The position numbers and the translations under genes were made by a program. Below the pieces are notes generated by a model. That model worked only from the letters and a program-made list of their open reading frames with translations. It made no database searches and was not told where the DNA came from. DNA of 64,000 nt, taken from contig NMRB01000024.1 of the NCBI GenBank assembly GCA_002633025.1, positions 651,437-715,436 on the forward strand. The letters are read 5' to 3'. Of this stretch, positions 10,274-22,310 are shown piece by piece (the stretch's first letter is position 1; every line of letters begins with the position of its first letter). This stretch comes from Notospermus geniculatus (taxonomy: Eukaryota; Nemertea; Pilidiophora; Heteronemertea; Lineidae).

Positions 10274-13200
10274 TCAGGAGATGTTTAGGCAGGTTAAGGT
10301 AGGCGTCGTGGAGGACAGAAGGCTGACCACTGGCGCCAAAATATGCAAATTTTATGGCCCGAGGGCTCATTTTAGTTGGAAGACACACAGGGTCATCCCT
10401 CGTCTCGAGTGATCGCGACAAAGCGTAGATTGGCACTGCACCTACTGAAGTCCGTGCTGCCTGGCTCACTGGAACCCAAAAATCACGGCCCAGCAACAGT
10501 TGTTCCCTCTCCTCAGTTGCCCTGATGTCCTCGTCCAGATCCCACCGAGACTGCTGACCTTCTTGTACCCTCCTATTCTCATCCAGTAGGCCTAGCTTCC
10601 TCCTTGCCGAAGCCCTCATCGGGACATGCCTGACTGTAAGATACAAATCATCTCCATCCCACGTAGACTGCTGACTTGCTGGTACCCTCCTTTTCTCCTT
10701 CATTTGTCCTCGCTTCCTCCATGCCGAAGCCTTCTCCGGGACAAATCTGACTCTGGTAGGCCTACACAAATCATCTCCATCCCTCCGACGCTGCGGACCT
10801 GCTGGTACCCTCCTTTTCTCCTCCGGTAGGCCAAGCTTCTTCCTTGCCGAAGTCCTCATTGGAGCAAATCTGACTCTAGGGTAAAATTCAACCCGATCTT
10901 TCTGGCTTGGTGATTTTTGATACCATGCCGTCCTGGGACTCATGATGTTAATGGAAATGCTGTCCGAGCCAACTTCAGAAACCACTTGCATACATGTAGA
11001 TTCTGACTCCGCGCTGGACCAGGTATTCGAAGACAACCTTTCCTCTGAATAATCTGCATTTCTCGAATAAGCGTCTACCGAAGAAGTCTGTCCTGCCTGA
11101 TTGATGGGAACCCGAAGACGCGAATGACCCGCACCATGGCTTTCACGGTCCAGCAACAGTCTTTCCCTCTCCTTAGTTGCGCCGATGCTGTAGTCCGTAT
11201 CCCTCAGAGGGTGCTGATCTTCTTGTACCCTCCGTTTCTTCCCTGCCGAAGCCTTCTTCAGGACATGCCTAACTCGAGGACACAAATCATCTCCATTCCT
11301 CAGAAGGCGCGGACCTGCTGGTACCCTCCTTTTCTGCCTGTCTTCCAGTAGGTCTATCTTCTTCCTCGCAGAAGCCTTCATCGGGGCATATCTGACTCTA
11401 GGGTTAAAATCAACCTCGTTGGTTCTCCGACCTTTCTCCCTTGGTGACTTTTGATACCATGCTGCTGTCCTGGTAGGCCTACTATCCGTGATGTTAACAG
11501 AAATGCTGTTTGAGCCGACCTCAGAAACCACTTGCATACCGGTAGATCCTGACTTCACACTGGGCCAGTTATTCGACAGCCTTTCCTCCAAATAACCTGT
11601 CTCTAGATCCTNGATCCCCACCATGACAACGGTTTTCACGATCCAGCAATAGTTGCTGCAACTCTTTCACGGTCCTGCGCTCATTTGTTCCGATTCTGTC
11701 ATCCGCGTCCCTCGGAGGCGGCTGACATTCTTGCATATGTACCCTCCTTTTCTCTGCCAGTAGGCCTAATTTCTTCCCTGCCAAATCAATTCCATCACTC
11801 GGAGGTTGCTGACCTTCTGGTGCCTCCCTTTTCTGGAAGTCCTGCAGTTGGCCTGGTTTCTTCTTTGCTGACGCCTCCATCGGCACATACCCGACTCTGG
11901 GATACAAATGAACTCGATCGGTTCCCTGTCCTCTCTTGGTGGGTGCGTTTTGATACCATGATATCCTGCTGCCATCTGTAATGTCAATTGAAATGTCCGT
12001 GCCGACTTCGGAAACCTCGTGCACAAACTCCGACTCCAAGCTGGAACACGTATTCGAAGACAAATTTTCCTCCGAGTAATCTGCCTCTAAAGGTTCCTGT
12101 ACCTGCAACTCATACATATGTTCGCTCTCAGTCGCAGTCGTCCCACCACATCCGTCCACGTTCAGGATGACAGTCCCAGATATCGACGTGTTGTCTGAAA
12201 ACTCATCTGGAGGTGAAACGAGGGAGTCATGATGACTGTTTTTCGACCATGTGATGTGGCCATCTTTCGAATGAACGGCACGCCAGGTGTCAAGTGAACT
12301 TTGGCATTCTCGACCCAGCGCCTCTGCATACTTCTTCTGAATGTGAGGTGTTTGGGTCATGACACCTGATCTGGAGGTTGCTGCGACAACAGGTACATGC
12401 CTTTCGTTACATACAGACTGACCAAGTTTGGTCGACAGCATCGTAGACACAGACGAGGAAAGACCACCTACATCCGAGGGGTATCCTTCGGCAATTCCAC
12501 AGGCATGATCATCGTGGTCTTCATCTGAGAACATGAAACTTCGGCTGGATATTGAGTGTCCAGGGGCAGAACCACAATCCTGCTTTCCAGTGTACAGCAG
12601 TCCTGTCGTTTCTGCCATTTGTGGCAGGGCAAGCCCGAACAGCCTTGCAGAAACACTTTCCCAGCTAGACGTGTCAGAAGAATCTTCACAAATCTGACTT
12701 GCATCCGAAGCACTCCCAACAGAATCATTATCACAAACACTGGTAGAAACAGCAGGGAAATGCCCAGGCAGTCTCGTCATCTCTCCAAGCAGAGCCACGC
12801 CGCCATAGTTCTTCATATCCTTCGTTTGGCCGCTGCCAAGATGACTGTAATCAACCATCGCTTGCTGTCCACTAACACGGACAACCGCATTATCAATACT
12901 GGTAGCTAGCTTCCTCGCCCCGGCTGTGTTAGTGTACTGTCCAGAGGAGATCTTTGCTTGCAACTGCAGTGTCTTTCCAACTGGAGTCTCACGCTGTGCA
13001 CCAGACTCTCCAGCAGGAATGTCTTCAAGTGCCTTCCTGCCGGCGTGTTTACCAGCTTCTCCGGCACGATCGTCTTCAAGTATCTTCCTACCAATGTGTT
13101 TACCAGCCACTCCAGTATGATCGTCTTCAGGTACCTTACTACTAGCGTAACTCAAGCTAAACGAACCACTGCTGTCGAACTCTGCTCTTCCACCGTACAA

Positions 13201-16200
13201 ACTGATTCTTTCATTGCCGAGGAGAGAACGATGCTGCCTCTGTAACTTGTGTCTGTCAATAGCAATCTCCTGGTTTTCTGGATGATCCTGTTTCGAATGT
13301 CTCACCACTGCAGGGGAGACCACCTGTCCTTTCTGTGCCAATATATCACCGAAAAAAGATGAGAGTTGATTTCGAAGAGAATCAGCTAGCTTTCCCACCG
13401 GCGGTGATCTTTGCTCAGCATGCTCAGAGGCGTCATGTGCCTCTTCGAACAATGCTCTGTTTTCCCGGACTATCTTCGATCGTTCCAGCTCTGTTACCGA
13501 TGGTCTGGTAGTTTTCACTCCGCCCGTTTTGTAGTTAGTCCCAGATTCAACTGGCCTCTGCGATGGAAAGCTTTCACGATCTTCTTTATCAAAGACAATT
13601 TGAGGTGCACTGCCCAACGTCGTACCAGAAATTGGGGAAATCTTTCCTCGTCGTTTTACAAGAGTTGACTCCAGTAACGAAAACAAATTCTCATCAGTTT
13701 GTGTCCCGGAGGCCCTGAATCCCCTTTTCTGGCTCTGATTCTCTTTCTTCTTGTTGACTTCACTGTCTTCTCTCACTTTGAAATATTCAACAATCTTTCC
13801 GACTCGTTGAGTGTTGCCTGCTTCAACATCGGCCACCTCTGAAACTTGCTCTTTTTCTCTCGATTTGAAATATTCAACAATCTTTCCGACCCGTTGAGTG
13901 TTGCCTGCTTCAACATCGGCCTCCTCTGAAACTTGCTCTTTGTCAGTTTCGATGTCACGTAGCATTGGGCTGTGTTTAATCCAAGAGCTGTCGTTAATGG
14001 ATCCAGCTCTTTCACTTGGAGGGATTTCTGACCCAGTTGGTTTTGCTGGTAATTCAAACAGGTGTACCTTTTCCTTTATTTCAGGAGATACGAATTTGTG
14101 TTTGCACAAGGCACATTTGATCCTCCCCTCGTCAAATGAAAGACTCTCAAAAAAACGTATTCTGCTTCGTATTGGTCGCACCGGTGGAGTCGATGACTTG
14201 GCTACCGGGTGCTTGGAATCAAACTCATCTTTTATCCATGTCATATGTCTCCCTCTTTCATCTGGATGGTATTCCTTTTCTCCTATTGGTGATATCACAC
14301 CCTTTTGATCACCAAGGGTGGAATTCTTATTAGGGGTCGAGTGGAACGGTCTGCTAACTTCCTTTGTTGAATCATGCTTGTTGCTACCAAGGTCAGCCTC
14401 CCATCCAGATTCGACGTCCGACAAATCATCTTCATCACCACCCATAAAGGGCAGAGGAAAATGTTGCATGTCGCACATCAAATCTGGGAGGGAACCTCCA
14501 AATGAGGAATCAACCTCGTCTTGTACATTTGCTGACGAAGTTAGAGAGAGTGCTGAAATATCAGTGGCTACGTCTTCAGGAGCGTCCTCTATTGGCACTT
14601 CATATGATTCAAGGAAGCGGACGGCAGATTCCGTTGCCAAAATGTCACTGCTGGTAGATTCGTTAATCATTGGGGGAAATTCGTCAGTACTTTGGTTTGC
14701 TGTGCTGGGTGGCGAGTCGCCTGTCCTCATCAGCTCTGGGCTCATCTTAAATGAGGCTTCGAAGTCTTTTGCACGATCAGAAAATGGTCCATCACAGACA
14801 AGTCCTTTTTGCTTTCCTTTGGATGGTTCGTAGATCATTGAGAGGTATTCCACACTATTATTCAGAGAGATGTCATTGGTTATGTTGGGAGGGGCGTCCG
14901 TCTCTAAAACAGTGGATACGTTTCCACGGTTCTCATTCCCAGGCGTGATCCTGTTGAAAACCTTTGAGGGCATGACTGAACTAGCAGCGTTCGAATTCGT
15001 TTGTTGAGAAGGTTCATTCGGTGCTTCGGCATGTGGCTTGACGCAAGGGAAGACTCCGTATTGCAGCTGCCTTGCAACTGCCTCATCCCCAGACTCTTCC
15101 TCTTCAGCCCAACTCGTGCACAACTCGGAAACCTCGCCCTCATCAATTTCAAGTATTGAGTCATCTCCTGATACCACTGAACATAAAAGATTCGACGACT
15201 GACGCCTTCTGGTGCAGTCGATATCAGATTCATACCTCCCAGTCCCAGAAGTAGAACTCAAACCCACAGTACCTTGGGAAGAAGTTGCTCTCAAACCCAG
15301 CACTTCTGACGATCGGCTTTGATTGAACATGTCGAGCGATCGTGTCCGACTGGCTGTCGTCTGCCTTTGCTTACTATCCTGGTACATGTCACTTGAAGAA
15401 GACACTCTCTTGGTAGTGGGCTGCGCAGCTTGGGGAAACTGTGGTGATGCGCTTACATTGCTGCTGGACATGATCTTATCAGGCAATTGCGTTGGACTTG
15501 TAGAAGAATCTGCACTATTTCCGTTCAGCGAAATGCTGTTTCGTAGCACGAGTGGGCTCTGTGTAAATTGCTGTTGCGGTGGACTTCGGTGGCTGTCAGT
15601 TTGGGCGCTCGACACATGATGGACCCGAAAGGGAGACATGGTACATGCTGGCACTGAATCAAATACGATCTGCTTGGCGTCATCTGGCGCTCTGTTTCCT
15701 CCTTCCATGTTCAGCGAGATTCTCGATGTATTCGTTTTTTTTACGTGCAAATCTTTCTCGCTACTATCTGCATCAATCACTGGTCCATCCACAGGACACA
15801 TGTCCTCATCTTTTCCGGAGGGACCACAGCCACTCAAAGTGTTCAGATATCTGTCTGAAAATGACATCTGATTCGACGCATCCGAAATCGCGTCGTCCTC
15901 ACCACTGGAAGCTAGGTAGCAAGTGATTTCAAGCTGCATTTCTGATTCCCAATCAGAGAGACTGTGTTCAGGGTATTTCTTCAAAGAGCTGTTGCCCGTC
16001 CAAAGAGACTTTGATGGTGCACCATTGGCTGAAATTCCCTTATCGTAATCTTCCACCTTTTTGAGCCAGTCATTGCTTGTCCAACTGCTGATATCCGTAC
16101 CTGAATGATCACCATTCTCACTGTTGCCGTTGGGTGAGTCACTTGTCCAGCTCTCGTTGTCCACGATGAGATCAACCGTCACGTCGGCGCCGTCAGCAAC

Positions 16201-18690
16201 TCCCCGATCAGGCATACATGCACTAGTCCAACTCTCAATAACGTCACAAGATACTAGCAGACCATCGTCCGCTCCAAAACTGTCAGTGTCACATGAGTCT
16301 ATTCGAAAGTCACTCCCTGACTGCTCAGAGAGGGGACACTGCAAGGCAGTAAGACTATCATCGCTTCTGGATGCGATCTGGTTTACTTCCGACAGATAGG
16401 CCCAGGGTTGTTGCGAGCTGTGACAGCCAAGACTTGATGAAAGTGCCAGAGAACTTCTTTGGTAAAAGTCCAGGATATGTTTGCGACTCGACGTGTCGGT
16501 TTTACCATCTTTGCACCAAGATTTGAAAGGAAAGAATGGTCCTCGCTTTTTCATATCATCTGGTGTCCTGTCAGTGTCGTCCTCTTCACCAACGGTCGCT
16601 AGATGTGGAACAAAATGCAATACATTCTTCTTCTTCTTGCCTCTGTCGCCGTGCCCTCCGAGGGGCATGTAAATGTACGTCCCTGAGGATGTATCCTTAC
16701 TTCTGAAAAGATATACGCCGTTTAAAAGTCGGTCGATCGGGCTAAACTCGCCGTTGAGTCTGGAGATTGCAGTTAACATCAGTTAACATCGGATGAAAAT
16801 GTCCAAAAGGTTCATATTTAACCCCGAGTAGGAGTCGGAGTGGTGGGCAATCTCACTAACTTAGGACTTACCTTCTCTTACATACAAAAATGATGATTAA
16901 AATCAAGGCGACCAAGAAAAAAATCGACATGACGGTAAGGCAAGTGATCAACACTGCCCTGTAATCTGAAAGTAAAAAGGAAATGAAGAGATGCAATGTA
17001 CATACAGCACAAGAACTGTCCATAAGGCAAATTGCTGGCGATTGATGCCTAATGCGAGGGTCCGTGGGTTTGAGTCCGATAGGAAGTTTTGTCTTTCACC
17101 TTAGAAACCTGTTATCATTTCATGCCCTTTGAGGGTAAATAAGGCAGCCATTTTGTATACTCCGATGATCACGTGCCACAGTTGACCTAACGATGGCTTC
17201 GGGAACATGGCTCCAGATTCGTGGATTCTGAGGTACAAGTTCCCTCTCTTACCGTATTCGCAAAGGTCTCCAGAAACACCGAAAGGGCAGCTGCACTCGA
17301 ATTTGACGTATGGGTTTGTTGAGGAGGTTGGGATATCTCGGCACTCTCCGTTGTGCAGACAGGGGCGGTTCATGCATGAAAAGGCACCTGCAAGGCGAAA
17401 GGGATGGTCGGTGACTCACTGAACTTAATAAAGAAAGTTTCAAATCTATTACAGAAATTTCGTTAAACTTCGCACGGAGATCATAATACTAACGCGATGG
17501 GTTAGGACCAGGCGAAAGGAAATGGTGAATACAGTTAAAGGTGGGGGATAGTGAGTTGAGATATCCTACCGCTGTCGCAGTTCCTTCTCTCACAGATTTC
17601 CCGTTGCGACGTGTTTACGCCTTGGCAGTCATCGCCTTTCGAATCCAAGCATATTCGACTTCTTCTCCGTTCTCCTTGCGAAACGCAGGTGGCGTTACAA
17701 GCAGTCCAGTCTCCCCATTCGCTGAGGTACACGTCCGTACCCCCACGGGAACTGTTTCGGCGAAATCCAACAAGTTTCCCGAATTTCTCTGCGATAATTC
17801 CGCCTGTCATTTTCTCTGTTTGACCTGGTTTGTTTTCCTTTGTTGTACTTGGAGTCGAAGTCGTCGACGTGGTCGAACTGACCTCGCCCTTCTCTCCCCT
17901 GTCTTTTGCCGCAGGTACGGGTTTTATTACAAGTTTTTGGACATTTTTGTCTTTAGTAGTAGGCCTTTTCGTTTTCTCCAACACGACAGTTAGGTTTTCC
18001 CTATTCGTGTGAGGGATTCCTTTGTCAGGGCCTACAGGAGTTGGTCTTTTATCTCCTTCACTCTTTGGTTCACGTGGGCTTTCGTCTTCATCTAAATAGT
18101 CAGACTCTTCCCCTTCCTCACTTGGTTCGTCCACCGATGGTTCATCAGAATCTTCTTCAGAAGTCTCTGTGTTATCTTCTTCGTTTGTCCCCGGTTCATG
18201 TGGGCCTTCTTCTTCTTCTTCTTCCTCTTCTTCACCCAAATCACTTTCTTCTTCCTCCGATGGTACATTTGAACTTTCTGGCAACGTCTGTGTCTTATCT
18301 TCTTCAGTTTTCTCTGGTTCTTGTGGGTCTCCATCTTCCCCCATGTCCACTACATGGACCTTCTCTCCAGCTCCCCCACTTTGTTCTTCCATCAAAGGTG
18401 TTTTGGAATTTTCAAGAATGGTCTTAAACTTTAGTAGCGGGTCTTCAGTGTCCTTGACCTTGGTCTTGGCTAGCAGTTGCTTCTCGGTCGCTTCCCCAGT
18501 TCGTTTTTTCACCAATGGTGTTCTGGAATTTTCAAGAATGGTCTCCAACCTTGAGAGCAATTTCAGAGTGTCCTCGACCTTGATCTTGGCTGGCAGTTGC
18601 TTCTCTGTCGGTTCCACACTTTGTTTAAGTTTCTCGATTGGATGGGCCTCGAGGCCTAGTCGCTTTCTCCGCCATTTAGGCCCCGGGGTT
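10269..18690 (-). CDS. Copy B: TSP1-EGF single-pass membrane protein with giant tail
   Basis: No named family was recognised. Exons on the minus strand: stalk plus TSP1 (about 18690-17570), EGF (17387-17253), membrane helix (16965-16872) and tail (16759-10269). The stalk has two copies of a unit of about 38 residues (LETILENS / FKTILENS), then a Glu/Asp-rich stretch. The TSP1 repeat shows WGDWTACNATC and RRRSRIC. The EGF module has six cysteines spaced C-x4-C-x5-C-x15-C-x-C-x8-C and lies in a classic phase 1-1 exon. The helix is hydrophobic (MSIFFLVALILIIIFV) and followed by CKR. The cytoplasmic tail, about 2,200 residues in one exon, is Ser/Asp-rich with SWTS motifs, one CALC and six basic PRVRYAPM-type repeats. 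The Met at 16779 lies in the intron; frame and phase 2 support the acceptor ending at 16760. Near 11612 about 77 bases are missing at an n, which breaks the frame. The 5' edge of the stalk exon is unresolved: the strong acceptor-like TTTTAG near 18690 meets stops in all frames. It is likely a surface receptor or adhesion protein, by inference. Confidence 0.72.
11612..11612. other. Assembly join (single n) with missing bases
   Basis: Alignment to copy A shows that about 77 bases present near 7859-7935 are absent here. The single n therefore marks a gap of misjudged length that breaks the tail reading frame. Confidence 0.85.
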
Positions 18691-18699
18691 CATTCATGG

Positions 18700-19547
18700 T
18701 CACTAAAATGTAAAAAGAAATCACAGAATCTTTTGTAGTGTGGCCTACATGTGTTTGAAGTTTTCCATCAAAAGCATTATTAGGTAGGGCCTATGGGCCC
18801 TATTCCCGTCCGTTGTGTCCGCTACCCGATTTTAGGCCTGACATACTTTTTCTTCGCACCTCGCCGTGTGTATTTGAGGTCGAGCTCATTTCGAGAGGAA
18901 AGTGCTCAATTTCCTCACTGATTTACCATCTAGGGGCCTGTGTTTGAAGCAACCCTCAGACCATACGCTTAATCCTACCGTATATGCTGCAGCCACCCCG
19001 TAATATCGGGTGTCATGTGCACTGGCTCGGCATTGGCCTAGAGGCCTAATAGGCCAAGCCCGAGTGCTGCGAAAAATAAATAGTAGGCACGTCCTTAGGG
19101 GCCTACCGACCACCGCACCCGTTTTGCAACAGCAATAGCTCGGTGGGCCAATAATAAGCCTACAAAGATGACATGGGGTGGGGTGGAGTGGGGTGGGGTG
19201 GGGGTGCCCGGACACTGGCTACGTAAGAACAATGATCATGTCATGACATGGTCATCATCATGTGTCAAGTCATGGTCATGGGTCGGGTAGGCTTGGCTAC
19301 CGTAGCCCTAGACCAGTAATTTCATTGCCCCCGTTAGCCAATGAATGCCTCTCATCAAAGGATTGACGGAATAAGCCGCAACGTGGCAAATGGGGGAGGC
19401 ACTGATAAATATGTCTCATGATGTGCAACTGAATTGGACGGGAATATTCAAGTCGCTCTCTCTCCATTTTTAAGTCATGAAGTGGGCTCCGCCATGAATA
19501 AAGCGGGCATTGGCATAGGCTACGGGCATATGACGGGAGGCTTTCTC
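18700..19547. other. Noncoding, AGGCCT-rich; intron or intergenic
   Basis: No exon was recognised. AGGCCT/TAGGCC words cluster at 18650-19100. A (GGGGT)n tract and a set of GTCATG-type repeats at 19215-19280 are the only other structure. Confidence 0.5.
19174..19205 (+). other. G-quadruplex-capable GGGGT tract
   Basis: Runs of four or five G separated by T or TGGAGT give more than four G-tracts in 32 bases, enough for an intramolecular quadruplex. It stands about 500 bases upstream of copy B's first recognised exon. Confidence 0.5.
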
Positions 19548-19942
19548 ACACTGTAAAAACGAATGGGCTCGAGAGACCCATGATTTTGTCCACTACCTGG
19601 ACACATGGGTTTTGAAACGTGTTCAATGGAGAATGGGTCCATGGTGCCCAGAATATTTGTTCTTCGAGCCTGAAACGGACAGGTCTATAGGTTCCAGTAA
19701 CCCATAATGAGAGTTTCATAGGTCACTTTGGCCCATCTACGAATGCTACCGTGGGGTGTTGGCACCCATGAGCAGCAATAGTAGATGGGCCAAAGTGACC
19801 TGTGAAACTGGTCATTATGGGTTACTGGAACCTAAGGACCTCCTCGTTTCAGGCTCGAAGAACAAATATTCTGGGTACCATGGACCCATTCTCACCTCAA
19901 ACCCACGTGTCCAGGTAGTGGACAAAATGGTTTTTACAGTGT
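19548..19942. repeat. 395-bp inverted-repeat MITE, CACTGTAAAAAC ends
   Basis: The element starts ACACTGTAAAAAC and ends GTTTTTACAGTGT. Its arms of roughly 185 bp match over most of their length, for example GTAACCCATAATGA against TCATTATGGGTTAC. The single n at 19943 follows the last base of the right arm directly, so an assembly break coincides with the hairpin. Confidence 0.8.
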
Positions 19943-19943
19943 N
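19943..19943. other. Assembly join (single n)
   Basis: An isolated n sits at the edge of the 395-bp hairpin. Sequence beyond it (19944-20938) shows no recognised gene; a CRE-like TGACGTCA lies near 20015. Confidence 0.8.
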
Positions 19944-20919
19944 GATCCAAAATCAACGTCTTGACGAACTGTTACCGCGACGTGACATCGCGACGTGACG
20001 TCCGATGTCTGATGACGTCAGATCACGTTTTGCAGAAAATAGTTCCGTTCATGACGCTCATGAGAGGAATTATTTTTAATATGAAACACCTACACACCTA
20101 AAATTACAGTCTATAACGTCCGAAAATTAACTCTTTTTGCAGGGGGTCCGACATGGGTCTAGTAATTTTGCTGTTACTCCTTAACCGTACATGATTTCGA
20201 AGCAATGTTTTAACCGTACATAGACAAGTTCGAATACTATATATACGTTGAGTTTTTTCTTTAATTTATACGCACATTCACTTTTTGATTTTATCACATA
20301 AAGCTTAGGTCTAGAGACTAAACGACTAACAGCGATGAATACAGTATTACATACAGTAACAGTTTCATTCACTAGAATTTTTAGCATGATACACTAAAAT
20401 GAATCTCTCTAATTTTCCCTATTCTCCTGTGAGAAATTACTGAAAAGTCCCTCGGGTGACGTTGCCACTCCAGCAGCTCTCAGGGATCTTGGGTGGGTAC
20501 CGACGTCCGCTCTGACCTTCACAGCCCAATTCAACTAACTCAACAATTCAACTATCCTGGCACTTAAATCAGGGCCGAATCCAGGACGTTTTACGCAGAA
20601 AAAATTGCAAAAGTTCGAACGCCGGAGACGCTATATCCTGGCACTTCAGCCGTGAAATCAGGGCCGTACTTGAGCATTCTAAAGGCTGAGGGGGCCGAAG
20701 TTCAGTGAAGCCATGGTTAGGGAACGATGGGTTTCGCCATATTTCAAGTGGCCAACAATGGTAGAGGGTAAGTCCGATCGAGCACCGAAGATGCGAGCCA
20801 CCAGCTAGTTTTGAAGACCATGAGAACTATTAGAAAGCCAGTTCTTAGCTAAAAAATTGAGGGTTTCTGAGAAAAAAATCAGACATTGAAGAAATTGTTG
20901 GTGGTCGATAACGGGGGGG

Positions 20920-21001
20920 GGGGGGGGGGGGGGGGGGTNNNNNNNNNNNNNNNNNNNNNNNNNNNNGGAGGGCGGCTGATCCCTCCTGAATCCGCGCCTG
21001 T
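20920..21001 (-). repeat. Poly-G, 28-n gap and hAT-like terminus
   Basis: A homopolymer of at least 25 G runs into n 20939-20966. Directly after it the minus strand carries CAGGCGCGGATTCAGGAGGG, a terminus like that at 1-51, which also lies beside poly-G. The G/C run is therefore probably part of the element and the reason the assembly broke. Confidence 0.45.
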
Positions 21002-21590
21002 AGACACTGCAACAGCACAGTATCCTTAACTTTGGTAGTGCAACAGCACACTCTACTGGTACTTTGATAGTGCAACAGCACAGTATCCTGGTACTTAATG
21101 CAACAACAAAGTATCCTGGTAATGACGCCCCGTTCAGGCGTCTGCAGCCCACAGAGCTACATAACAAATTTGTTGTGTCACAGAACGTTATCCTGGTACT
21201 AGCTCCCACGTTCAGGTGTCTCTCTATGTTTTGGTTGTGTCACATCACGTCATTCTGGTACTGACTCCCCGTTCAGGCGTCGACAGCCCGATTCAGCTAA
21301 TGACTTTTTTGGTAGCGCAACAGCACTGTATATCCTGGTTGAAGCACGTAATTCGCGTCTAACCGAAGTAAACAGCTATCTGTGACTTTTTCCTGCGAAA
21401 AAAAGCAAAGAAAACTTCAGGCAAATATATTCAACTTTACTTTGGATAGGTGTCTGGACAACTGCTCTGAATTCGGAATCGTGTCTACATTGACCACTTG
21501 TTGAGGCCTAGCAACTCATCTAAACCCCTCACCAAAACAGATGGGACATTTTCTTCGAGGTACAGTCTTTCCTTTTACACCAGTTCAGTC
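21002..21590. other. Noncoding, CAACAGCAC-type low-order repeats
   Basis: Short degenerate repeats containing GTGCAACAGCAC, TATCCTGGTACT and CCGTTCAGGCGTC occur several times between 20990 and 21330. No exon was seen. Confidence 0.4.
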
Positions 21591-21597
21591 AATTTAA

Positions 21598-21961
21598 AGG
21601 GAGACTCCACTTATTGTAAACTTTTGAATTTTTATCAATCCATGGAGACTATTGCCATGAGTTGTGATGTCACTAGTGTCCATAGGCTAAAGACCTTTAT
21701 AATTGTAGTGAATGAGCTAATACAATGTACTGTGATTGCCTAGGCCTATTGATTGCACCTTCATGCACTGGATACATACTGTATGACATCACATGTGCTG
21801 TGCAATGGTCCCCTTGGGATGCAATAAAAATTCTTAAAATGATGAGTTTGCTGATTTTAAAAAATATGACATGTTGCAGTTATCAATGAAAATGTATTAC
21901 CCAACCCATGTTAACGATATTTCAAAAATTCAAAATTTTATACAATGAATGGAGCCTCCCT
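21598..21961. repeat. TTAA-flanked 364-bp MITE
   Basis: TTAA occurs at 21594-21597 and 21962-21965. Between them the ends AGGGAGACTCCACTTATTG and CAATGAATGGAGCCTCCCT form a terminal inverted repeat. TTAA target duplication is typical of piggyBac-type transposition. The element ends 11 bases from the donor of the exon at 21973-22254. Confidence 0.65.
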
Positions 21962-21972
21962 TTAACACCCAC

Positions 21973-22254
21973 CTCATTGTTTTGTCCAAAGAGAGTAACG
22001 GTCCAAAATCGTTTTTTCGTGTTCCTGACTCCTCCAACACTCTTAATTACATTCATACAATCATCACTATCTTCGGCTTCAAAACGGAACGGATCCGCAA
22101 CGTCAGATCCGTTTTCCTGCTCGAACTGGACGCTTGCACTATAGATGGCGCTTCTTGTCCGCATATCGAACTCAAGGGGGACATCTACAGATATGTATTC
22201 AACATGACCAGTGCCTGATGCTCCGGAGAAGTTTACTGCAACTTTGACGTAATC
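21973..22254 (-). CDS. Internal 94-codon exon of an unrecognised protein
   Basis: The minus-strand exon is bounded by CTTTTTAG at 22255 and by the donor GTGGGTG at 21972. It is exactly 282 bases, phase 0 to 0. It reads DYVKVAVNFSGASG to TVTLFGQNNE, with alternating hydrophobic and acidic stretches and one Cys. No family was recognised; a beta-rich extracellular fold is a guess. It lies upstream of copy B on the same strand. The signal-peptide exon at 27721-28014 ends in phase 0, so the two can be joined in frame. It may therefore be exon 2 of the membrane protein, but copy C lies between them in this assembly. Confidence 0.5.
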
Positions 22255-22310
22255 CTAAAAAGAGATGGATGGATGAGCTGATATCTACGGTGGCTGATAA
22301 AGGCCATCAT

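Noticed and set aside
16760-16779. ATG at 16779 as the start of a separate giant protein
   Set aside because: The frame before 16759 lies in a short intron. The CTCCAG acceptor and matching phase join the tail to the membrane-helix exon.
20805-21209. Proline-rich open frame across the n run
   Set aside because: The proline run is translated poly-G/C and the frame crosses unknown bases.
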